64,000 bases of DNA, taken from positions 735,210 to 799,209 of the forward strand of contig CAVWPI010000011.1 in NCBI GenBank assembly GCA_963756895.1. The letters run 5' to 3'. The notes below the pieces were generated by a model. It worked only from the letters and a program-made list of their open reading frames with translations. It had not been told where the DNA came from and ran no database searches. This stretch comes from DASUAS01 sp963756895. Its GTDB lineage: Bacteria > Actinomycetota > Acidimicrobiia > IMCC26256 > DASPTH01. Shown here piece by piece: positions 9,674-20,338 of this stretch (its first letter is position 1; each line of letters begins with the position of its first letter). The position numbers were made by a program, and so were the translations under genes.

Positions 9674-10893
9674 TCAGCTGGCGGGCGCCGCCGTGGTGGT
9701 CGTCGCCGCCGACGAGGACGAACCGCTGTCCGAGTACTTGGCGATGATGTCGGGGTCACCGACGGTCTTGCCCCGGATGGGCTTGCCGTTGTTGTAGACG
9801 ACGAACTTCCCGTCCTTCACCTGCACGTAGTACAGGCAGCTGTCGAGGTCACTGATCTTCCCGAAGTGCTCGTAGCTCAGGTCGATCGGGTTGCAGGTCA
9901 GACCGGCGGAGTCGTATTTCCCACCGTTCGCCTTGCGGATCCCGTCGACGAAGCTCTGGCGGGTCGGGTTCTTGCCTGCGTTCTGGAGGGCCGATGATGG
10001 CCATGTCGCAGGTGATGTACCCGGTGTAGACCCCGTAGTTCGGGACGCCGGTGATGCCGCCCTTCTTGAGGTTGTTCACGAAGGTCTTGATCGCCGGCCC
10101 GCCGAGCTCGATCGGCTTGTAGCTCGACTGCATCACGTCGTTCGGCGTGATCGTCTTCGGCGATCGGCTGGTCGAGCAGGTCCTGGCTGTAGCCCGTGGC
10201 CAGCACGTTCGCCTTCGTCTCCACGCCGTTCTGCTGCAGCGACTGGATGATCGAGAAGTTCGTGTTGGAGTCGAGCGGCAGGTACACGCCGTCGGCGCCC
10301 GAGTTCTTGATGCCGAGCACGATCGGTCCGACGTCGGTGCTGCCGAACTCGAGGGCGTTGTTGAGGTACACGCCCTTGAGGCCCACGGCGTCCGCCCCGA
10401 AGGTCTCGACCGCCTTGGCCGTCTCGCTCGACGACGGCGACGCGCCGTAGCCGATGGCGGCGACCTTCGTGGCCCCGAGCTTCTTCATCACCCGCACTGC
10501 GGTGTCGCTGGTGATCCCCGGGATCGGGGTGCCGTCACCGAGGCTCGAGATCATGTACTCGTTGCCCGGGTCGTAGTAGTAGGAGCCGTCGAAGCCGCCC
10601 CCGATCATCGGGACCTTCTGGTCGACCAGGTACCGCCAGGTGAGGAACGCGAACGGCGAGTCGTTGACCACCGCGAACACGTTCTGGTTCTGCACCAGGT
10701 CCTTGGCGGCGGTGTTGTTGCCTGCGCCCGACTTGTCGTCGATCGCGATCAGGTCGATCTTGCGGCCGTTGACGCCGCCCTTCTTGTTCTCGGCGTCGAT
10801 GCGGGCCTGGCAGGCCTTGTCGGCACCGACGAAGTTCGACGCCGCCGCGCCGCTCTCCGACGAGATGAAGCCGATCTTCACCGACTTGGCCAT
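9674..10893 (-). CDS. ABC transporter substrate-binding protein, branched-chain type (signal peptide missing; frameshifted)
   Basis: Periplasmic-binding-protein type I domain of the branched-chain amino-acid/amide (LivK-like) family. From 10893: MAKSVKIGFISSESGAAASN, KIDLIAIDDKSGAGNNTAAK, NVFAVVNDSPFAFLTWRYL, GADGVYLPLDSNTNF, then in shifted frames IELGGPAIKTFVNNLKKGG and IDLSYEHFGKISDLDSC. The C-terminal tail is Ser/Ala/Thr-rich. Frame changes lie near 10160 and 9995. The protein begins directly with the mature domain; the lipoprotein signal and Cys expected for a binding protein are absent. The sequence upstream of 10894 is of a different character, so the gene is truncated at a join rather than naturally cytoplasmic. 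Confidence 0.8.
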
Positions 10894-11173
10894 GTGATGT
10901 GCCCACTGCCAATACCCAATGAGAGATATAACCTATTTGGAACATTTTTGCAAGAGTAAATGTGCTAGCCTGTTGTCGCTTCGATTGACGGCGGGAACTG
11001 GGCCGGTAGTCGACTGTCGGCTTGCGTGGAGCCGGCGAGCTTAGCTGCCGTTCTACGCAGGTGAACCGTACGAAGTAGCGGCGCACGCTCGCCGAGATTA
11101 AGGCCATGCTGGCGCAAAATTCCATCCCGAGAAGCGTGCCGCGCTTGGCCGGGGTCGCATTACTTCGGTACCA

Positions 11174-12378
11174 ATGGCAAGCAACAAGAACCAGCACTTT
11201 GTACCTAAGGCGTACCTTCGGCCCTTCGGAAACGATGATCAGCCGTGATAAATCTTATGCCTTGGAGACTAAGCGGTGCGTTGAGGGCGCGTCCATCAAG
11301 AGGACAGTGCTCCCAAACTACTTCTATGGCAACAAATCCGTTTTCGAAGATTTCATCCAATATTTCGAAGGGCGGTACGGCCAAGCTATGGGCCGCCTGC
11401 AACAGCGCGAAATAATCGGAATCTGATATCGGCGCAATGTTCGACTTCTTTGTCCTTCAGTACCTTCGAACGCCACACCAGCTAGCACAGCGGAAGGAAG
11501 TGTTTGAAGCTTTTCGCAACACCGTGATCGGCGGCAAACCGCTCCGGGAAGTCCATGAGCAAGCTCAAAAGCCAATCAGACGAGAGATCAGCGGGAGATG
11601 CAGCAGCAAATCTACATCGCGGCGAAGGCCGGGAACGTGCTCCACGATCTGCGACCGGTATTCCTCATCAACCGCACGAAGGTGCCCTTCATAACCTCGG
11701 ACAATCCGGCTTGCGTGACCAACCGCCTTTACACGCAGCGCTACCAGGACTGCACCTCGGGCCTCTTTCAGTCGGGGGCCGCAATCTTTCTGCCGTTAAC
11801 ATCGCGCCTCGCCTTCATGGGTTACGACCATGAAGTGTTCCATCCTTTCGGGAACGGCATCGGCGCCCCAGGTCCGGAACGAACGGGATGTTGACCGGCT
11901 TAACGAGCTTCAGGCCCAACTCACGGGCTCCCATACACTCTACTTCACAGACTGGGCGGACCGAGGATACGTCGAGCGGTTAGCGCAACGCTGTGCCGGA
12001 AAGCGACGAGACAATTGGGCTTTCATCGAACTGGGTATTCTTGATGGCGATGACGGCGAGTTCGAGAGGTTTCGCACCGTCACAGAAGCCGATGCGGAAA
12101 GCACGGCCCCCCGGATCACCAGCGTCTCGATGTACAACGCGGCACCTTCGACCTGGCCGAGCTTTCTGAGGTTCAAGCTCCGCCCGCGGGGATACACCAC
12201 TGGTTCGGCGGTGGGCTTTGTACGAAAAGCACATGCTGAGGCCAAAGGTCCCAGACGGTTTAGGGGAGTTGTGCTCCCATCCTCGATCCCGGCTAATGAG
12301 TTGCCGCAGAACCGAGAAGTAATCTACATGCCTAAGGATCAGAAGGAGCAGCGTTCACGTAAGCCACTTAAGGGCTAA
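11174..12378 (+). CDS. DUF4238 domain-containing protein (several frameshifts)
   Basis: A protein of about 400 residues matching DUF4238, whose hallmark is the N-terminal MASNKNQHFVPKAYLRPF. Later blocks are EGASIKRTVLPNYFYG, FEGRYGQAMGRLQQ, FDFFVLQYLRTPHQLAQR, VPFITSDNPACVTN, FLPLTSRLAFMGYDHEVFHP and TWPSFLRFKLRPRGYTTG. Frames change near 11245, 11415, 11595 and 11870. Function is unknown. The base composition is visibly lower in GC than either flank, and the gene stands alone between the join near 10,894 and the aconitase control region, so it may be an acquired gene or a further assembly piece. No ribosome site is visible before the ATG. Confidence 0.7.
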
Positions 12379-12765
12379 CTGCGTTTCTGGACTACAAAGA
12401 GAATTTCGGGATCGTAAGCACTGCAATCAGGTGGCGCAGCTTCCTTCGATGGCCGTTCCCGAGCAACCCCCGAAGAATTCCAACGACGAAAACCCGGAGG
12501 GCGCGAAGCCGCCAGCGGCGCTAGTCTGAACTGACGGCAGCTTTCGGGAGAAGATCACGAACAGTCGAACGGCCGAGAATAGGGCGCATAGCAGTCGTCA
12601 TCATTCCGGTGCGACCGCACCACCCCCAACCCCTTCCCCAACCCCGCCCCCTTGCTAAGGCCCGCCGCGACTCTGGCGCATCGCCTGAGACCCGCCGACG
12701 CGCCCGCGCAGCATCCTGCTGCCTCCCCGCGCGCGTCGGCACGGCAGATACGGAAAGGCACGCAC
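12379..12765. other. Intergenic region upstream of acnA
   Basis: 387 nt without a convincing gene. A 26-codon open frame from 12450 (MAVPEQPPKNSNDENPEGAK...) lacks a ribosome site and is probably chance. A C-rich tract lies at about 12616-12652. The last 100 nt precede aconitase and should hold its promoter, but I see no clear -35/-10 pair. Confidence 0.4.
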
Positions 12766-15439
12766 ATGACCGCGATCGGCAACGACACGCTCGGCACCCG
12801 GGATACCCTCCAGGCCGGCGGCAAGAGCTACAGCTATTATTCGCTCGCCAAGGCGGCGGCCAAATTCGGTGACGTCTCGCGGCTGCCCTTCTCGATGAAG
12901 GTGCTGCTCGAAAACATGCTGCGCTTCGAAGACGGCAAGACGGTCACCCCCGAAGACGTCCAGGCGATCGTCGATTGGCAGAAGGAGCGCCGCAGCGACC
13001 GCGAGATCCAGTATCGCCCCGCGCGCGTGCTGATGCAGGATTTCACCGGCGTCCCCTGCGTCGTCGATTTGGCGGCAATGCGCGATGCGATCAAGAAGCT
13101 CGGCGGCGAGGCGGAGAAGATCAACCCGCAGGTGCCCGTCCACCTCGTCATCGATCACTCGGTGATGGTCGACGAATTCGGCACGCCCCAGGCGTTCGAG
13201 GATAACGTCGCGTTCGAATATCAGCGCAACATGGAGCGCTACGAGTTCCTCAAATGGGGCTCGAAGGCGCTCGACAATTTCCAGGTGGTGCCGCCGGGCA
13301 CCGGCATCTGCCATCAGGTCAATCTCGAATATATCGGCCAGGCCGTGTGGCATTCGGCCGGTCCCGACGGGGCGGAGGTCGCCTATCCCGATACGCTCGT
13401 CGGCACCGATAGCCACACCACGATGATCAACGGCCTCGGCGTGCTCGGCTGGGGCGTCGGCGGGATCGAGGCGGAGGCGGCGATGCTCGGCCAGCCGGTC
13501 TCGATGCTGATCCCCGAGGTCGTCGGGTTCAAGCTGATCGGCAGCCTCAACGAAGGCATCACCGCCACCGATCTCGTCCTCACCGTCACGCAGATGCTGC
13601 GCGCCAAGGGCGTCGTCGGCCGCTTCGTCGAATTCTACGGCCCCGGCCTCGACAGCCTCACCCTCGCCGATCGCGCGACGATCGCCAACATGGCCCCCGA
13701 ATATGGCGCCACCTGCGGCTTCTTCCCCGTCGACGGCAAGACGATCGATTACATGCGCCTCACCGGCCGTGACGACGAGACGCTCGCGCTGGTCGAGGCC
13801 TATTGCAAGGCGCAGGGCATGTGGCACACCGGCGATCAGGACCCGGTGTTCACCGACACGCTCGAACTGGACATGAGCCAGGTCCACGCCTCGCTCGCCG
13901 GCCCCAAGCGCCCGCAGGACCGCATCACCCTCAACAAGGTCGATGAGGTGTTCAACGGCGACCTGTCGAAGGTCTATGACAAGCAGCGCCCGGCGCGCGT
14001 CGCCGTCGAGGGCAAGAGCCACGACATCGGCGACGGAGACGTCGTCATCGCCGCGATCACCTAGCTGCACCAACACCTCGAACCCCGCGGTGCTGATCGC
14101 CGCCGGCCTCGTCGCCCGCAAGGCGCGCGCCAAGGGGCTGGTGCCCAAGCCGTGGGTCAAGACCTCGCTCGCGCCCGGATCACAGGTCGTCACCGATTAT
14201 CTCGACAAGGCCGGGCTGACCGATGATCTGAACGCCTTGGGCTTCAACCTCGTCGGCTATGGCTGCACCACCTGCATCGGCAATTCGGGGCCGCTCGCCG
14301 CCCCGATCTCGAAGGCGATCAACGATAATAACATCGTCGCCGCCTCGGTCCTGTCGGGCAATCGCAACTTCGAAGGCCGCGTGTCGCCCGATGTGCGCGC
14401 CAACTTCCTCGCCTCGCCCGCCGCTGGTCGTCGCCTATGCGCTCAAGGGCACCGTCACCACCGACATGGAAGCCACGCCGATCGGCCAGGATCAGGACGG
14501 CGCGGACGTGTTCCTCAAGGACATCTGGCCCACCAACCAGGAGGTCCGCGACCTCATGGATGCCAACATCGACGACGAAATGTTCCGCTCGCGCTACGGC
14601 AACGTCTATGCCGGCGACGCCAAATGGCGCGAGATCGAGTCGAGGGGTCGGAAACCTATCAGTGGCGCGCCGGCTCCACCTACGTCGCCAATCCGCCCTA
14701 TTTCGACGGCATGGAGATGACGCCGGCCCCCGTCGCCGACATCATCGAGGCGCGCCCGCTCGCGATCCTGGGCGATTCGATCACCACCGATCACATCTCC
14801 CCGGCGGGTTCCATCAAGGCGGACAGCCCTGCCGGAATTTATCTGCAAAATCATCAGGTTAACCGCGCAGACTTCAACAGCTACGGCTCCCGCCGCGGCA
14901 ACCACGAAGTGATGATGCGCGGCACTTTCGCGAATATCCGCATCAAGAACGAAATGGTCCCCGGCATCGAAGGCGGCATGACCAAGTACGACGGCGAAGT
15001 GATGCCGATCTACGACGCCGCGATGCGCTACAAGGCCGAAGGCACGCCGCTGGTGGTGATCGCCGGCAAGGAATACGGCACCGGCTCCTCGCGCGACTGG
15101 GCCGCCAAGGGCACCGTCCTCCTCGGCGTCCGCGCCGTCATCACCGAATCGTTCGAACGCATCCACCGCTCGAACCTCGTCGGCATGGGCGTGCTGCCGC
15201 TACAGTTCGCCGAAGGCGTGACGCGGCAGAGCCTCAAGCTCGACGGCAGCGAGCGCTTCACGATCCACAATGTCGCGGAAATCCGCCCGCGCCAGGACGT
15301 TACGGTAACGCTGACCCGCGCCGACGGCTCAAGCGAGACATTCCAGACGCGCTGCCGGATCGATACCGTCAACGAGCTGGAATATTATCTGAACGGCGGC
15401 ATCCTGCAATATGTGCTGCGGAACCTCGCCTCCGCCTGA
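12766..15439 (+). CDS. acnA: Aconitate hydratase (frameshifted)
   Basis: Aconitase A of about 891 residues, interconverting citrate and isocitrate in the TCA and glyoxylate cycles. It starts MTAIGNDTLGTRDTLQAGGK. Landmarks are VLLENMLRFEDGKTV, VPVHLVIDHSVMVDEFG, VGTDSHTTMINGLGVLGWGV, the [4Fe-4S] cysteines in ITSCTNTSNP and YGCTTCIGNSGPL, LGDSITTDHISPAGS and IAGKEYGTGSSRDWAAKGT. Single-base insertions break the frame near 14064 (creating TAG inside the iron-sulphur motif), 14422 and 14640. The insertion within a motif that cannot tolerate change argues for sequence error. A strong bidirectional terminator follows. Isocitrate lyase lies about 10 kb downstream. Confidence 0.95.
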
Positions 15440-15451
15440 TCGGACGCCATC

Positions 15452-15489
15452 AAAAAGCCCCTGTGCCACAAGTCGCACAGGGGCTTTTT
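15452..15489. terminator. Bidirectional rho-independent terminator
   Basis: A perfect stem AAAAAGCCCCTGTGC (15452-15466) / GCACAGGGGCTTTTT (15475-15489) with an 8-nt loop, giving a T-run on both strands. It sits between acnA and the convergent gene at 15515. Confidence 0.92.
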
Positions 15490-15514
15490 ATCGCCGCCAC
15501 TCGCTCGAATGCCC

Positions 15515-16376
15515 TCAATAGGACGGTCGGCGATCGCATGGCCCGAGCGAGGTAAGCACGAACTGATAGTCCTCGCGCGCCTTGGCTGCGTCCGAAGGGT
15601 CCGATGCGGCCAGGCTCGAATCGGGCATTTGCGGCGGCAACCCGCACGCCAGCCGATACCACAGCAACGTATCGCGCGCGGGCGCATGCGCGGCGGCATC
15701 GGTCACGTCGCTGAGCGCCACCGACCAGCGCGTCTGCTCGCCGGGCCGCCGCAGGATGTCCAGCGACACCGGCCGTCCGTCTTCGGTCGATAGGAAAATC
15801 TGCGGTCTCGCCCTCTCCGGGCAGCGACCCGGGAACGTGAAAGGCATTGCCCACGCCGCTGATCACCGGCGGCGCATTGGGCGCCACCGCTTCCTGCGCG
15901 ATCTTGCGCGTCAGCTGATCCGCAGCGGGCGACCAATGGCGCTGCGCATCCTTGGCGACCAGCTGCAGCTGGTTGGGCCGCCCGGCGACCGGCCGCGCGA
16001 ACAGCAGCACGCGAACCTTCTTGAGACGCGGCGCGCTTGCCCCGCGAATCGGCCGGCAGATCGACCAGATATCCGACCCGCGGCGGCACGCCGGTGGCCC
16101 CGCGGACGAGCGCATTCACGTCCGCTTCGGCATAAAGTCGTATAAAACCGGGCTGGACGCCTGCTGCTTCCGGTCCGTTGATCGCAACTATGCTTCGGAT
16201 CGTCGCATCGACGATCAGCGGCGCCGCCAGCACCAGAGGCGCCAAATCGGCATAGCGCGGCCCATCCGAATCGGCGGGCAACCGTCGGGCGGATATTGCT
16301 GCGAAAGGGCCGGCGAAGCGGTAACGGAAATGGCCAAAAGGAGGCCGGCGAGCGGCGTTTTCGGAACGTACATCAT
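15515..16376 (-). CDS. Hypothetical secreted protein (frameshifted)
   Basis: I do not recognise a named family. From paired ATGs at 16376 it begins MMYVPKTPLAGLLLAISVTA with a cleavable signal peptide ending near SPALSQQ. In shifted frames it continues with DLAPLVLAAPLIVDATIRS, VPPRVGYLVDLPADSRG, KKVRVLLFARPVAGRPNQLQ, VISGVGNAFHVPGSLPGEGE and PVSLDILRRPGEQTRWSVAL. The C-terminus is REDYQFVLTSLGPCDRRPSY. About 285 residues once three frame changes (near 16315, 16040 and 15815) are repaired. The pattern suggests a conserved periplasmic protein of sphingomonads. It is convergent with acnA and divergent from tonB. Confidence 0.6.
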
Positions 16377-16609
16377 GGTCTCAGCGTTACGCGATGGTAT
16401 CGAAATTATACAGAAATAATTCTGCCAAGGCGCGATTGTACGTTTGTTGCGTGAGACAGGCGTTTGCGTCGTTGTTTTCGTGACGTTAGAGACTCGCGCT
16501 CTGCCGACGGTTGCGCTAGCCCTAGCGGCAAGCGACGTCTCGCTTGCCCGTGTTGATGGTTAACTCGCCGGCTTCGATCGTGCGAGGATTGAGGAGTGAT
16601 TGTTTCTGA

Positions 16610-17281
16610 ATGGCTTACGCTGACAGGAATCAAAGCGGCAACCGCGTGGTGGCGATCGTTATCGTCGCTGTCGTTCTCGCGGCGCTCGGTTATGCCTTCG
16701 TTACCGGCCTGGCGTATCAATACGTCAAGAAGGTGGCGAAGAAGACTGAACACGTTCGACGTCGCGCCGCCACCGCCGCCGCCGCCGCCGGACGAACCGC
16801 CGCCCCCGCCGCCGCCCGATCAGCCGATGCCGCCGCCGCCGGTGGTGTCGCCGCCGCCGATCGTGCAGGTGCCGTCGCCGCCGGTCGCGATCCAGACGGT
16901 GCACGACGCCGCCGCCGGCGATCAGCCTGACCCCGGTCGCCGGCGCCGCCGGCGCCGCCGCGCCGCCGCCGCGCGTGTCGCAAGGCTGCGGGTCTGAAGG
17001 GCAATCCCGGCCAGTTCTTCGGTCCGACGACTATCCGCCTGCGGCGCATTCGCGCCGAGGCGCAAGGGTCGCGTCGTCGCCAAGCTGACGGTCGGCACCG
17101 ATGGCCGGGTGACGGACTGCACCGTCACGTCGTCGAGCGGCAACAGCGATCTCGACGACACGACGTGCCGCATTGCACGCAGCCGGGTGCGTTATCACGC
17201 CGGCGAAGGATGCAGAGCGGCAATCCGATCGTATCGACGTACACCTTGCCGGTCCGCTGGGTGCTGCCGTCGACTGAATGA
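16610..17281 (+). CDS. tonB: Energy transducer TonB (frameshifted)
   Basis: TonB couples the inner-membrane proton gradient to outer-membrane receptors. The N-terminus MAYADRNQSGNRVVAIVIVA has a single transmembrane anchor (VVAIVIVAVVLAALGYAFV). It is followed, after a frame change near 16745, by a proline-rich periplasmic linker (two long runs of Pro with Glu/Asp). After another change near 16915 comes the C-terminal domain with the family pattern QGRVVAKLTVGTDGRV, DCTVTSSSGNSDLD, a Cys pair and the end VRWVLPSTE. It is first in a tonB-exbB-exbD-exbD cluster that could serve the receptor at 37-40 kb. Confidence 0.85.
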
Positions 17282-17355
17282 GCATGGTCCGGCGCGACTG
17301 CATCCGGCCAGCTCTGGCTCGATTTCAGCTATTAGTTTAGAAGGAAATACCTAGC

Positions 17356-18156
17356 ATGTTCACCACCATTCTTGCCGCTGGCCGCCGCAGCCGCCGACGC
17401 CGCGGGCCGAAAACCCTTACGGCCTGATGCACGCGCTGCAGCAGGGCGGCCTCATCTCGCAGACCGGTGTTCACCATCCTGGTGCTGATGCTGTTCTTCT
17501 CGCTCTACATCCTGTTCACCAAGCTGTTCGAGCAGCAGAAGGTCATCAACCAGGGCAAGCGCGTCCGCGCGAGCTTCTGGAGCTCGAACAGCCTGCGCGA
17601 AGGCGCGGCCAAGCTCGAGAAGAACTCGGCCTACAGCCAGCTCGTCGACGACGGCCTGCCCGCGCAGGAGCAGCACGGCAAGCTGACCGATCCGGTCGAG
17701 GCGCATGACTGGCTGCACGGCTCGCTCGCGCGCTCGGAAGCGGCGATCAACTCGCAGCTCAGCGGCGGTCTCGCCTTCCTCGCGACCGTCGGTGCGACCG
17801 CGCCGTTCATCGGTCTGTTCGGTACGGTTATCGGCATCTACCGCGCGCTCATCAAGATCGGTGCGGCCGGTCAGGCGTCGATCGACACGGTCGCCGGCCC
17901 GGTCGGTGAGGCGCTGATCATGACCGCGCTCGGTCTCGTCGTCGCCGTTCCCGCCGTGCTCGCCTACAACTGGCTGCAGCGTCGCAACAAGTCGATCGCC
18001 GAAGACCTCAGCGCGTTCTCGAACGACGTGCTCGGCTATCTCGCTTCGAACGGCGCGCGTGCGCCCGACGTGCAGCGGCCCGCAAGGCGCCCGCTGCGGC
18101 CAAGCCGCGCGACGACGACCGCCGGCCAGACCGGCGGCGTGCCGACGCGCACGTAA
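17356..18156 (+). CDS. exbB: MotA/TolQ/ExbB proton channel protein
   Basis: Proton-channel subunit of the TonB energising complex. The start is ATG 17356 (MFTTILA) with an AAGGAAAT ribosome site. A frame change just after the start and another near 17470 separate the short leader (NPYGLMHALQQGGLISQT) from the main frame. The main frame has a first membrane helix (TILVLMLFFSLYILFTKLF), a cytoplasmic region, then helices TVGATAPFIGLFGTVIGIYR and ALGLVVAVPAVLAYNWLQR, with the conserved Gly-Leu-Phe-Gly-Thr-Val motif. The C-terminal tail after about 18070 is again shifted. It lies between tonB and two exbD genes. Confidence 0.9.
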
Positions 18157-18248
18157 CGGCAGACCGGGGCCGCGCTCGGCGCGGCCCCGCCGCCATCGCC
18201 GCCGGCTGGTCCGGCGGCACGAGAATGCAGAGGATAGGATAGCGCTCA

Positions 18249-18740
18249 ATGGCGATGAGCGTTGGCGGCGGACTGCCGACGAAACCCCGATGTCGGACAT
18301 CAACACGACGCCGCTGGTGGACGTCATGCTGGTGCTCCTGATCATCTTCCTGATCGCCGTTCCGGTCGTGATCCAGACGGTCAAGCTGAAGCTGCCGGAC
18401 GTGCGTTACGAGCCGACGACGACCAAGCCGGAGAATGTCTCGCTGTCGGTCACGACGGAGCCAGACGGCAGCCTGCGCAGGTCTATTGGGGCCTGACCCC
18501 GGTCGACGCACGAGGAACTGCTCGACCGGGCGGTCGACAAGCTGAAGGCGGAGATCGAGCGGCTGGGCGGCGTCGAACATCACCGCCGACGATCTGCCCG
18601 AAGTGCATATCCGCGGCGACGTCAACACGCCGTATCGAGTGCATCGGCGGCGCGATCTACACGATGCAGAGGGCGGGCTTCGCCAAGGTCGGCTTCATTT
18701 CCGCAGCCGCGCTCCCGGCGGCATCGTCAGCGCGCTGTGA
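18249..18740 (+). CDS. exbD: ExbD biopolymer transport protein, copy 1 (frameshifted)
   Basis: Single-pass partner of ExbB. It begins MAMSVGGG, then (shifted near 18270) has the invariant DINTTPLVDVMLVLLII with the proton-carrying Asp in the membrane helix, and FLIAVPVVIQTVKLKLPDV. The periplasmic domain is recovered over further frames (NVSLSVTTEPDGSL; VYWGLTPV; ELLDRAVDKLKAEIERLGG; GGAIYTMQRAGFAKVGFIS) and ends GGIVSAL. About 163 residues when repaired. Confidence 0.85.
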
Positions 18741-18768
18741 CCGGCCACGACTTCAGGAGTAATTACAC

Positions 18769-19199
18769 ATGGCAATGAGCGGTGGCCGCGACGACGGCGA
18801 ACCGATGATGGAAATGAACACGACGCCGCTGATCGACGTCATGCTCGTGCTCCTCATCATGTTCATCATCACCATCCCGATCCAGACCCACGCGGTGAAG
18901 GTCGATCTGCCGCAGCAACAGCCGAACCAGTCAGCCGACCGGTCGATCCGGAGAAGAACAAGGTCATCGATCGATCCGGCCGGGCACGATCTCCTGGAAC
19001 GGCACGCCGGTCGATCGACGTGACGCTGCGCCAGTATCTCGACGCAGACGCTAGCGATGACACCCGAGCCCGAGCTGCACTTCCAGCCCGATCCGCAGGC
19101 GCGCTATGACGAAGGTCGATGAGGTGCTGGCGATCATCAAGCGCTCGAAGTCACAAGCTGGGCTTCATCGGCAACGAGCAATATCGCAACGATTTCTGA
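18769..19199 (+). CDS. exbD: ExbD biopolymer transport protein, copy 2 (frameshifted)
   Basis: Second ExbD, starting MAMSGGRDDGEPMMEMNTTP with the same LIDVMLVLLIMFIITIPIQT helix and catalytic Asp. The frame shifts near 18930 and 19150; the domain continues ISWNGTPVDRVTLRQYLDA, EPELHFQPDPQARYDKVDEV and ends GFIGNEQYRNDF. It is 28 nt after the first exbD. Tandem exbD copies behind one tonB-exbB are typical of sphingomonads, Caulobacter and Xanthomonas. A terminator follows. Confidence 0.85.
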
Positions 19200-19225
19200 T
19201 CTTCGCTCGGCGAATCGAAGGCAAA

Positions 19226-19252
19226 GGCGGTCCTTGGGGCCGCCCTTTTTTT
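19226..19252 (+). terminator. Rho-independent terminator of the tonB-exbBDD operon
   Basis: A GGCGG...CCGCC stem extended by CC/GG around a TTGG loop, followed by seven T (19246-19252), 27 nt after the exbD stop. Confidence 0.8.
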
Positions 19253-19342
19253 GCTCGCGCCGGTCCCGCTTGCGCCATTTCACAACGTTCGATGACAGTG
19301 ATGTCATAAAAGTGAAACCGAAGTGTCAGGATAGGAGACAGG

Positions 19343-19720
19343 ATGCGTTATCCACGTTGCCGCGGTCGCCGGCTTTCGGTATCGCTTGCGCGGGCAACGC
19401 GCTTCCGACGATCACAATGGCTATGTGCAGATCGCCAGGGGCGACTATGCCGGGGCGGAGCGCGTGCTCGTCGCGAGCGGCGCGTCTTCCCGGAGATCCT
19501 GAACTGCTGCTCAATCTGGCGGCGGTCTATGCCACACCGGGCGTCGCCGAGGCGCGCGCGCTCTATCGCGGATGCCGCGCCCGACGCGAGTCGATGGCGT
19601 GGAGCGTGCAGCGCCCATGCGCGACGGCATCGCGTGCGCGACTGGCGACGCACGCTGAGCGGCTCCGTGCGAGCGCACGCTCGGCTCGCGCTGAGCGCCG
19701 GATCGCCCGATCGCGGCTAG
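19343..19720 (+). CDS. Small tetratricopeptide-type secreted protein (frameshifted)
   Basis: A short protein of about 125 residues scattered over three frames. Joined, it reads NGYVQIARGDYAGAERVLV, PELLLNLAAVYATPGVAEAR and ALYR, one to two TPR helical pairs. The start ATG 19343 is followed by an apparent signal-like hydrophobic stretch in a shifted frame (AGFGIACAGNALP). Small single-TPR periplasmic proteins of this sequence type occur in sphingomonads; their role is unknown. It is convergent with dcd, whose stop overlaps its own by a few bases. Confidence 0.55.
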   Translation: MRYPRCRGRRLSVSLARATRFRRSQWLCADRQGRLCRGGARARRERRVFPEILNCCSIWRRSMPHRASPRRARSIADAAPDASRWRGACSAHARRHRVRDWRRTLSGSVRAHARLALSAGSPDRG

Positions 19721-20273
19721 AGCCGCGGCAGCGTCACGCCGCGCTGGCCCATATATTTGCCGGCGCGGTCGGCATAGCTCGTCTCGCACGGCTCGTTGCC
19801 CTTGAGGAACAGGAACTGGCACGCGCCTTCATTGGCGTAGATCTTGGCCGGCAGCGGCGTGGTGTTGGAAAATTCCAGCGTGACATGCCCTTCCCAGCCG
19901 GGCTCGAGCGGGGTCACGTTGACGATGATGCCGCAGCGCGCATAGGTCGATTTGCCGAGGCAGATCACCAGCACGTCGCGCGGCACGCGGAAATATTCGA
20001 CCGTCCGCGCCAGCGCGAAGCTGTTGGGCGGGATGATGCAGCACATCGGTCTTGCGATCGACGAAGCTGTTCGCCGCGAAATCCTTGGGATCGACGATCG
20101 CGCTGTCGACATTGGTGAAGATCTTGAACTCGTCGGCGACGCGCGCGTCATAGCCGTAGGAGGACAGGCCGTAGCTGATGCAGCCGTCGCGCCGCTGGCC
20201 TCGACGAACGGCTCGATCATGCCGTTGGTCTGAGCGCCTGCTCGCGAATCCAGCGGTCGGACAGGATCGACAT
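19717..20273 (-). CDS. dcd: dCTP deaminase (frameshifted)
   Basis: Converts dCTP to dUTP for thymidylate synthesis. It starts MSILSDRWIREQA at 20273. Frames change near 20225, 20180 and 20045. In sequence they give MIEPFVEA, CISYGLSSYGYDARVADEFK, DPKDFAANSFVDRKTDV and then the long open part PPNSFALARTVEYFRVPRDV, LGKSTYARCGIIVNVTPLEP (catalytic region with Arg and Glu) and NTTPLPAKIYANEGACQFLF. The C-terminus is KYMGQRGVTLPRL. The repaired length of about 184 matches the family. No promoter is evident. Confidence 0.93.
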
Positions 20274-20338
20274 GCGCGCTTTCCCCTTGATTGGCTCGGC
20301 GCAGCTTTCGCGGCTCCGCGCCCGATCGGCAAGAGGGA

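Noticed and set aside
10890..10960. A sequencing adapter at the first join
   Set aside because: GAGAGATATAACC resembles part of a SMRTbell adapter only superficially; the rest does not match.
14060..14070. Programmed frameshifting or stop readthrough in aconitase
   Set aside because: No slippery sequence is present, the break lies in the essential cluster motif, and similar breaks are scattered through other genes; sequence error is simpler.
16745..16980. A repeat array or minisatellite in the tonB gene
   Set aside because: The CCG-rich run is the normal proline-rich linker of TonB, not an independent repeat element.
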